64,000 bases of DNA, from positions 2,356,001 to 2,420,000 of the forward strand of contig NZ_AP024871.1 of assembly GCF_024346875.1 (NCBI RefSeq), in the 5' to 3' direction. The notes under the pieces are model-generated. The model worked only from the letters and a program-made list of their open reading frames with translations, did no database searches and was not told the origin of the DNA. The stretch comes from Vibrio gallicus (lineage in GTDB: Bacteria; Pseudomonadota; Gammaproteobacteria; Enterobacterales; Vibrionaceae). The first letter of the stretch is position 1; every line of letters begins with the position of its first letter. Below are positions 59,032 through 64,000 of the stretch, piece after piece. A program made the position numbers and the translations under genes.

Positions 59032-59886
59032 CTAGAGATAGCTAATGAATAACCCAACAGTTATCGCCATTCCAACGTAGTTGTTGTTAAGGAAAGCTTG
59101 AAAACACAAACTGCGTTGACGAGTCTTTATCAACCACTGTTGATAAACAAACAAGCCTGCTGCAACCAATATTCCCCAGTAAAACGCCCCAGATAGAGAT
59201 TCAAATATCCCGATAACAAAAAGCAACGCGATACAAGTAGCCTGCAATAGCCCGACAATCAACTTATCATAACGACCAAATAAGATAGCTGTAGACTTAA
59301 TCCCAATCTTAAGGTCATCGTCACGATCTACCATGGCATACTGAGTATCGTATGCGACGGTCCACAATAGGTTTATAACAAATAACAGCCACGCCATAGG
59401 AGCAATCGAGCCAGACTCAGCCGCCCAAGCCATTGGTATCGCCCAACTAAATGCCATGCCTAATACTAGCTGCGGTAAGTGTGTAAAACGCTTCATGAAT
59501 GGATACAAAGCCGCGAGCACTAATCCAATAAACGAAAGTTGAATTGTTAGCGTATTCATAGTTAGAACTAAAAGAAACGCAAACACACTCAACACACCAA
59601 AAAGAGCCAACGCTTCTTTAGCAGATACTAAACCACTCGGGATCGGTCTTTGGCATGTCCGCTCAACATGGCCGTCGAAGTTTCGGTCTGCATAATCATT
59701 GATTACACACCCTGCTGAGCGCATAACAAAAACCCCAAGGCTAAATACAATCAATACCGGCCATTGAGGCTGCCCTTGAGCGGCCATCAACAGCGCCCAC
59801 AGTGTTGGCCATAACAACAATAAACTGCCAATAGGGCGATCCATGCGCATTAAAAAATAATAAGCGCGTAACTTAGTTAGCGTCAT
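59032..59886 (-). CDS. ubiA: 4-hydroxybenzoate polyprenyltransferase
   Basis: Integral membrane prenyltransferase that joins octaprenyl diphosphate to 4-hydroxybenzoate in ubiquinone synthesis. The 284-residue protein has about eight or nine membrane helices. Both Asp-rich motifs for the Mg-diphosphate are present: [11 protein letters not shown] near residues 67-77, and [13 protein letters not shown] near 184-196. Its ATG lies inside ubiC, with 14 bases of overlap, so the two are translated in series. Confidence 0.96.
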   Translation of the reverse strand: MTLTKLRAYYFLMRMDRPIGSLLLLWPTLWALLMAAQGQPQWPVLIVFSLGVFVMRSAGCVINDYADRNFDGHVERTCQRPIPSGLVSAKEALALFGVLSVFAFLLVLTMNTLTIQLSFIGLVLAALYPFMKRFTHLPQLVLGMAFSWAIPMAWAAESGSIAPMAWLLFVINLLWTVAYDTQYAMVDRDDDLKIGIKSTAILFGRYDKLIVGLLQATCIALLFVIGIFESLSGAFYWGILVAAGLFVYQQWLIKTRQRSLCFQAFLNNNYVGMAITVGLFISYL

Positions 59887-60424
59887 TTGTATTCCTTTCG
59901 CTATAAATCGGTGCTGCCGGTAAGAAGATTTCAGCGACTAGCATGGGCCTGCCATTCATCCATAGTCGAGAGCGTCGAGCAAATAATTGCCTTCCCGACA
60001 GATGTAGTACAGCAACTTGTAGCGCATCACGGTAAGCACCTTCAGAATTAAAGACTGTAATTCCGAGTGGTAATGAGCCTTGATTTTCCAAATCATGAGG
60101 CTGAGCAGATAAGCAACTTTGAGGGATTAAGGTTCGACCGTAGACCCAATCGTGTCGGTCTCCTCTCAGAATAACTTCTCTAAGTAGACAAGGTTCAAAG
60201 GATAATTGCTCCACCTCTAACGGTGAAAGAGAGTCTGGTGAGACCTTAGTGTTGGTAAACACTTCAACGCTTAACTCTTCACAAAGCGCAGCCAACCGAT
60301 GAGATAATGAATCTTGCTCTAGCAACCAGCAACGCACTCTTGAGTTAGGAAACTGAAAGTCATCAGGGCTTTTCCATTCAATCGATTGTAAAGCGAGTTC
60401 AAAGGCTCGAATTAGACTGGTCAT
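59873..60424 (-). CDS. ubiC: Chorismate lyase
   Basis: Converts chorismate to 4-hydroxybenzoate and pyruvate, the first step of ubiquinone synthesis, supplying the substrate of UbiA encoded next to it. The 183-residue protein carries the family segments [20 protein letters not shown] and YGRTLIP, with the conserved Arg and Glu (LFARRSRL...LVAEIFLP). The C-terminal 14 bases overlap ubiA. Confidence 0.93.
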   Translation of the reverse strand: MTSLIRAFELALQSIEWKSPDDFQFPNSRVRCWLLEQDSLSHRLAALCEELSVEVFTNTKVSPDSLSPLEVEQLSFEPCLLREVILRGDRHDWVYGRTLIPQSCLSAQPHDLENQGSLPLGITVFNSEGAYRDALQVAVLHLSGRQLFARRSRLWMNGRPMLVAEIFLPAAPIYSERNTNDAN

Positions 60425-60507
60425 AAATATACTAACGTTAATACTCTAAAGATTACTACCCGAGCATTGTAGCAATCTCTAGAGGCGTGTCTCACTTAGA
60501 TTTTCAA

Positions 60508-61341
60508 TTAAGTGAGCTGAGGCCTTGAACTGTCTATCCAACCGAGCAAAAGTCCTGCGATTAAGCCTGCAACGTGCGCGGCATTGGCGATTGCCATAAA
60601 GGGTTGGACAAAGCCAAGGACTAGCCAGACTAGCATAAACACGACAATTGGCTTTGGAATATCAAGACCTAATTGAGGGGCTCGAGTTGATAATATCCAT
60701 GTATAACCGACCAACGCATACACCACACCACTTAAACCACCAAAGTTTGCGCCTTCAATCCAGTATTGAGCACAACCAGATAGTAAGGCAGAAACAAGAA
60801 ATAGCTTTAATAAACGGCCCTTGCCCAGCCTCTGCTCGATGTCTCCCCCCAACTGCCACCACCATAGAAGGTTAAATGTAATGTGCAAAATAGAGAAATG
60901 AAGTAAAGCATGGGTAAAGTAACGCCATACCTGAAACTGCTGCCCCACAAAGGCAGGAAAGTGCAGCCAGTCAAATATCTGCTGTTGCCAACCAATCAAC
61001 CTTGGAATAAACAGCATAACTGAAAGTGCCATAACCACTAAGGTGACAATGCCAGCCTTTGCTTTAAGCATTTGTATAAGGTTAGGAGAGTGATAGCGAA
61101 ACGTTTGAGTTCGACTTTCTGCCACATCCCAAGATGCAGCTTGGTAGCGGCGGTGATGTGGGTTTTCAACAAACGTTGTTAATTCTTGCTCGGCACGTAA
61201 TAGCTGCTCTTCATCGTGTAGCCATAGCGCAAACATGCCATCCCCTTCCGGCATTTGCGAGATAACAACGCCTTGTGTTGCCATATAATCAATAAAAGCT
61301 TGGGCAACTCTTGGGTTATTTAGTTGGGTTAGTCGTATCAT
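60508..61341 (-). CDS. glpG: Rhomboid protease GlpG
   Basis: Intramembrane serine protease of 277 residues from the ATG at 61341. A cytoplasmic N-terminal domain (about 1-75) precedes six membrane helices (about 95-270). The catalytic dyad is Ser204 in FGGLSGVVYAL and His256 in NAAHVAGLIAG. HITFNLLWWWQLGG is the conserved oxyanion region. I rejected the upstream extension because the chosen ATG overlaps the glpE stop as TGATG, indicating coupled translation. glpE-glpG is the conserved order. Confidence 0.95.
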   Translation of the reverse strand: MIRLTQLNNPRVAQAFIDYMATQGVVISQMPEGDGMFALWLHDEEQLLRAEQELTTFVENPHHRRYQAASWDVAESRTQTFRYHSPNLIQMLKAKAGIVTLVVMALSVMLFIPRLIGWQQQIFDWLHFPAFVGQQFQVWRYFTHALLHFSILHITFNLLWWWQLGGDIEQRLGKGRLLKLFLVSALLSGCAQYWIEGANFGGLSGVVYALVGYTWILSTRAPQLGLDIPKPIVVFMLVWLVLGFVQPFMAIANAAHVAGLIAGLLLGWIDSSRPQLT

Positions 61342-61661
61342 CACGCATTCTCTGTTGGTAACATTTGGCGCTGCCAAGCCTCAAACCCACCCTCTACGCT
61401 GTATACTTGTTCAAAGCCTTGATTAAGCAAATACTGGGCAGCTCCCACACTACTAATACCGTGGTAGCACATCACCAGTACAGGCTGTTCAAATTCAGCT
61501 TGCTGCATAAAACCAACTAAGCTCGAATCCGTTAAATGAAAAGCATCTTTCGGATGTGCAAGTGCAAAAGATTGTGGGTCCCGAATATCAACTAATAAGC
61601 CATTATTTTGCTGTTGCAGGTTGAATGCCGAATGTACGTCAATTCGTTGTACTTCTTCCAT
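61341..61661 (-). CDS. glpE: Thiosulfate sulfurtransferase GlpE
   Basis: Single-domain rhodanese of 106 residues, similar in size to E. coli GlpE (108). It transfers sulfur from thiosulfate to cyanide or thioredoxin in vitro. [21 protein letters not shown] is conserved. The active-site Cys lies in MCYHGISS, where E. coli has [16 protein letters not shown] is at the C-terminus. The ATG at 61661 aligns with the family. A GTG 13 codons upstream is less likely. Confidence 0.93.
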   Translation of the reverse strand: MEEVQRIDVHSAFNLQQQNNGLLVDIRDPQSFALAHPKDAFHLTDSSLVGFMQQAEFEQPVLVMCYHGISSVGAAQYLLNQGFEQVYSVEGGFEAWQRQMLPTENA

Positions 61662-61963
61662 ATTATCTTCTCTTTGAAAAATGCTATCCAAGGCAGACAC
61701 TTTAATTTATACCGAGCAATGATGCTACAGTGATCAAATTAGCACCAGCTGTGGGTAAATCTGTGGATTACGTTGATAAAGTGTTTATGTGGCAATTGAT
61801 CCACAACATGTAGTGTTGATCTTGGATAAAGTGTTAGATCTTTAAAGTTAATCCCCAAGCCGGATTTAGCTAACATCCCTTTATATATGGTAGTTAACGA
61901 CATGCTATGTGGATTTACCCCACAGACTTATCCACAGATTTGCTAGCGTTTTTTGATCAACAT
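61662..61963. other. Intergenic region with DnaA-box-like and GATC cluster
   Basis: There is no gene in this spacer between glpE and rpoH. It contains one perfect DnaA box TTATCCACA (61928-61936) and three single-mismatch copies: 61750-61758 (minus strand), 61762-61770 (minus strand) and 61797-61805. Six GATC sites lie at 61732, 61798, 61818, 61837, 61955 and 61977. An 11-bp direct repeat GATAAAGTGTT occurs at 61775 and 61825. The glpE promoter must also be here, but I cannot place it. Confidence 0.7.
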
Positions 61964-61998
61964 AAAAAAAGGCCAAGATCTATAATCTTGGCCTTTTT
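61964..61998 (-). terminator. Terminator after rpoH
   Basis: A perfect stem GGCCAAGAT/ATCTTGGCC with a five-base loop lies 17 bases beyond the rpoH stop, followed on the minus strand by seven T. The plus strand also has five T, so it is bidirectional. Confidence 0.9.
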
Positions 61999-62014
61999 AA
62001 GGAATTACTTAAAA

Positions 62015-62875
62015 CTAAAGATCGCCGACGGCACCTTTAAGTTTCTTCATCGCATTTTTTTCTAGCTGACGAATACGTTCCGCAGAAACACCATAAGTCT
62101 GGGCTAACTCTTGAAGCGTTAGCTTTTTATCATCCAACCAACGAGAGCGAACGATATTCTGACTTCTTTCATCCAGAGTTGCTAGCGCATTTGCAAGACG
62201 CGTATTGGTATGACTTTCCCAATTGTCTGCTTCATAGCTCTCTGCAATATCTGAATGCTGGTCTTCTAGGTATAACGCAGGAGCAACTGGGCTTGATGAC
62301 GCATTATCGTCATCATCAGCGCTAAACTCAAAGGTTGCATCTTGGGCTGCCAAACGAGATTCCATTTCACGAACCTCAGAAGGGGAAACACCCAATTCAC
62401 TTGCAACGGTTTCAACCTCATTTTGGTTAAACCATCCTAAGCGTTTTTTATTCTTTCTAAGATTGAAGAATAATTTACGTTGAGCCTTAGTTGTTGCTAC
62501 CTTGACGATACGCCAGTTACGCAATACATACTCATGAATCTCAGCTTTAATCCAATGCACTGCAAATGAGACTAAGCGAACTCCAACTTCTGGGTTAAAT
62601 CGCTTAACCGCTTTCATCAGTCCAATATTACCTTCTTGAACTAAATCAGCTAGAGGCAAGCCGTAGCCAGAGTAACCTCGAGCGACATGAACAACAAAAC
62701 GTAAATGAGACAAGATCAGCTCTTTTGCTGCCTCAATCTCACCGTTGTAATGTAAACGCTCGGCTAGCTCTCTTTCTTTTTCAGGCGTCAGCATTGGATA
62801 CCCATTTGCTGAGCTGATATAGCTATCTAAGCTATCTTGAGAGACGACTGCCATTGAAAACGTTTTATTAGCCAT
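62015..62875 (-). CDS. rpoH: Heat-shock sigma factor sigma32
   Basis: Alternative sigma factor for heat-shock genes, 286 residues (E. coli 284). Region 2 contains [19 protein letters not shown] and the -10-recognising [18 protein letters not shown]. The RpoH box ([13 protein letters not shown], about 132-144) is the FtsH/DnaK-related signature. Region 4 ends in [21 protein letters not shown], here summarised as the -35 helix-turn-helix. It is separated from ftsX by 166 bases that include a DnaA box. In E. coli its translation is temperature-controlled by mRNA structure. Confidence 0.98.
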   Translation of the reverse strand: MANKTFSMAVVSQDSLDSYISSANGYPMLTPEKERELAERLHYNGEIEAAKELILSHLRFVVHVARGYSGYGLPLADLVQEGNIGLMKAVKRFNPEVGVRLVSFAVHWIKAEIHEYVLRNWRIVKVATTKAQRKLFFNLRKNKKRLGWFNQNEVETVASELGVSPSEVREMESRLAAQDATFEFSADDDDNASSSPVAPALYLEDQHSDIAESYEADNWESHTNTRLANALATLDERSQNIVRSRWLDDKKLTLQELAQTYGVSAERIRQLEKNAMKKLKGAVGDL

Positions 62876-63041
62876 TCAATTCCTCATTCACTAAACCGTA
62901 CTACGTAAGTCACGATTACATTAGCAATAACTAAAAAATAGTGGACTGGACATTATCCACAGAATTTAAACAAGAGCAAGCCCAACTCTGTGAACCATAG
63001 CCGAGAGTTAAGCTTTAATCTTAATTTAAGACCGAGTTATT
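62876..63041 (-). promoter_or_regulatory. rpoH upstream region with DnaA box
   Basis: The spacer between ftsX and rpoH has a perfect DnaA box TTATCCACA at 62953-62961. In E. coli DnaA binds the rpoH promoter region and represses two of its promoters, so this fits. I could not place -35 and -10 elements with confidence. Confidence 0.6.
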
Positions 63042-63974
63042 CTAATTAGGTTCAATTTCAGAAAGATGACGACGAGCTGAGGCTTGAGCTGCAAATAATC
63101 CTAAGAAACCACCTAATAATAATAATATTAGGGTTTCATCTGCCCCTAAGCTGTTAAAGCCAAAGCTACTATCATAAAGACGAGCCACCAGCTCAACCGA
63201 ACTACTTAATACAAGAGATAAGATTAAGGTCACGATCCAAGCCATGACAGCTCCAAGCAAACCAAGCCACATACCCGTATATAAATAAGGCCTTAAGATA
63301 TAGCTATTTGTTGCTCCTAAGAACTTCATTACCTGAATCTCTTGTTTATGAGCCAACACACTAAAGCGCATTGCATTGCCGATGATTAGTACAACTGCAA
63401 TTAACATCATTACAGCTAAAGAAATAGCTAAAGCAGTACTTAGATCTTTAACCGCAGCAAAGCGTTGCAACCAATCTTTGTCTACCCGTACATCCGTAAA
63501 CTCAGTTATAGAATTGGTTAGCTGGAGTATACGCTGTTGAGAAGCCTTTGATGCGTGCTGAGGGTGAATAACCAGCAATGCAGGTAACGCATCATCATCA
63601 AGCAGACTCATGGTATTATCGAAACCAGAAACCTCACTTAAGTCCGCTAAGCCTTGTTGTGAGGATATGTATTCAACGCTCGATACTGACTGGTCATTCT
63701 CTAGCTCATCTTTAATAAGCATGATCTTAGCCGCAGGTGTCCCCTCTTGTAAGTAAGCACTTACAGCGGCAGGCTGAGTAACCTGTTCAGAAGCAATAAC
63801 GACGTTTTTTGCTACAACATATAGACTGGCAGGCAGAGCCAAGATTATGGCGATAACAGCCAATGTAAATAAGCTTCCTAGTGGTCTGCTTAAAAGGTCT
63901 TTTAGTGCGCCTTTTGCCACTAGTACGTGCGAGCGCATGTAACCGACTTTAGCCACGTTTCCTTTATTTCCCAT
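63042..63974 (-). CDS. ftsX: Cell division protein FtsX
   Basis: Membrane partner of the ATPase FtsE in the ABC-like complex that activates septal peptidoglycan amidases through EnvC. The 310-residue protein has four membrane helices (about 35-60, 180-205, 230-255, 280-300), with a large periplasmic loop between the first two, the FtsX topology. KQEIQVMKFLGATN is the conserved coupling segment. ftsE is expected just upstream, beyond the right edge. The N-terminus is taken at the first ATG (63974), but the true start could be the ATG at residue 13. Confidence 0.93.
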   Translation of the reverse strand: MGNKGNVAKVGYMRSHVLVAKGALKDLLSRPLGSLFTLAVIAIILALPASLYVVAKNVVIASEQVTQPAAVSAYLQEGTPAAKIMLIKDELENDQSVSSVEYISSQQGLADLSEVSGFDNTMSLLDDDALPALLVIHPQHASKASQQRILQLTNSITEFTDVRVDKDWLQRFAAVKDLSTALAISLAVMMLIAVVLIIGNAMRFSVLAHKQEIQVMKFLGATNSYILRPYLYTGMWLGLLGAVMAWIVTLILSLVLSSSVELVARLYDSSFGFNSLGADETLILLLLGGFLGLFAAQASARRHLSEIEPN

Positions 63975-64000
63975 AGCCAGCAGCCTCGCTTAGAAAACCT

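Noticed and set aside
61662..62014. The DnaA-box and GATC cluster as a replication origin
   Set aside because: No clear AT-rich unwinding element or origin-linked genes (gidA, mnmE, parAB, dnaA) are nearby. The chromosomal origins of Vibrio lie in other contexts.

Overview
The window is a chromosomal segment from a gammaproteobacterium, almost certainly a Vibrio or close relative. This rests on three things. Most proteins match the Vibrio/enterobacterial core set in length and motifs. Gene neighbourhoods are the known gammaproteobacterial ones: gmk-rpoZ-spoT-trmH, thrU-tyrU-glyT-thrT-tuf-secE-nusG-rplKAJL-rpoBC, lexA-dinF, ubiCA-plsB and trmA-yijD-fabR-sthA. There are two tandem rRNA operons, one of which has a short 16S-23S spacer without tRNA genes. 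The species cannot be named from the sequence alone.

Layout. (1) 1-6752: the only clearly accessory region, on the minus strand. A 2099-residue secreted Rhs/YD-repeat protein ends in a variable 159-residue tip. A small membrane protein overlaps its stop codon by four bases and is the likely immunity gene. The start of another exported protein runs off the left edge. (2) 7030-10854: gmk, rpoZ, spoT and trmH, co-directional. (3) 10859-17632: radC, coaBC-dut-slmA-lpxL, hemE, nudC and rsd. (4) 17792-31673: a long minus-strand block reading four tRNAs, tuf, secE, nusG, rplK, rplA, rplJ, rplL, rpoB, rpoC, with internal promoters, a terminator and an attenuator. (5) 31861-36749: coaA, birA, murB, a GNAT acetyltransferase and pssA. 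(6) 36825-48541: two minus-strand rRNA operons in direct tandem. The downstream one also carries tRNA-Ile, tRNA-Ala, tRNA-Asp and tRNA-Trp, followed by a decayed tRNA-Trp copy. (7) 48710-64000: a membrane-anchored RRM protein, murI, trmA, yijD, fabR, sthA, dinF, lexA, dgkA, plsB, ubiA, ubiC, glpG, glpE, rpoH and ftsX.

The core genes together serve macromolecule synthesis and its control: RNA polymerase with all its core parts except alpha, ribosomal proteins, EF-Tu, rRNA and tRNA. Controllers include ppGpp metabolism (spoT), anti-sigma70 (rsd), sigma32 (rpoH) and the SOS repressor (lexA). A second theme is the envelope: phospholipid genes (plsB, pssA, dgkA, fabR), lipid A (lpxL), peptidoglycan (murB, murI) and division (slmA, ftsX).

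The most noteworthy observations are the Rhs tip plus immunity candidate, a cluster of DnaA-box-like and GATC sites between glpE and rpoH, the membrane-tethered RRM protein, the tRNA-Trp remnant, and compact control elements: two SOS boxes at lexA, a combined terminator/promoter dyad between nusG and rplK, and a 16-bp palindrome over a stable-RNA promoter. I found no insertion sequence, integrase, CRISPR array or prophage.
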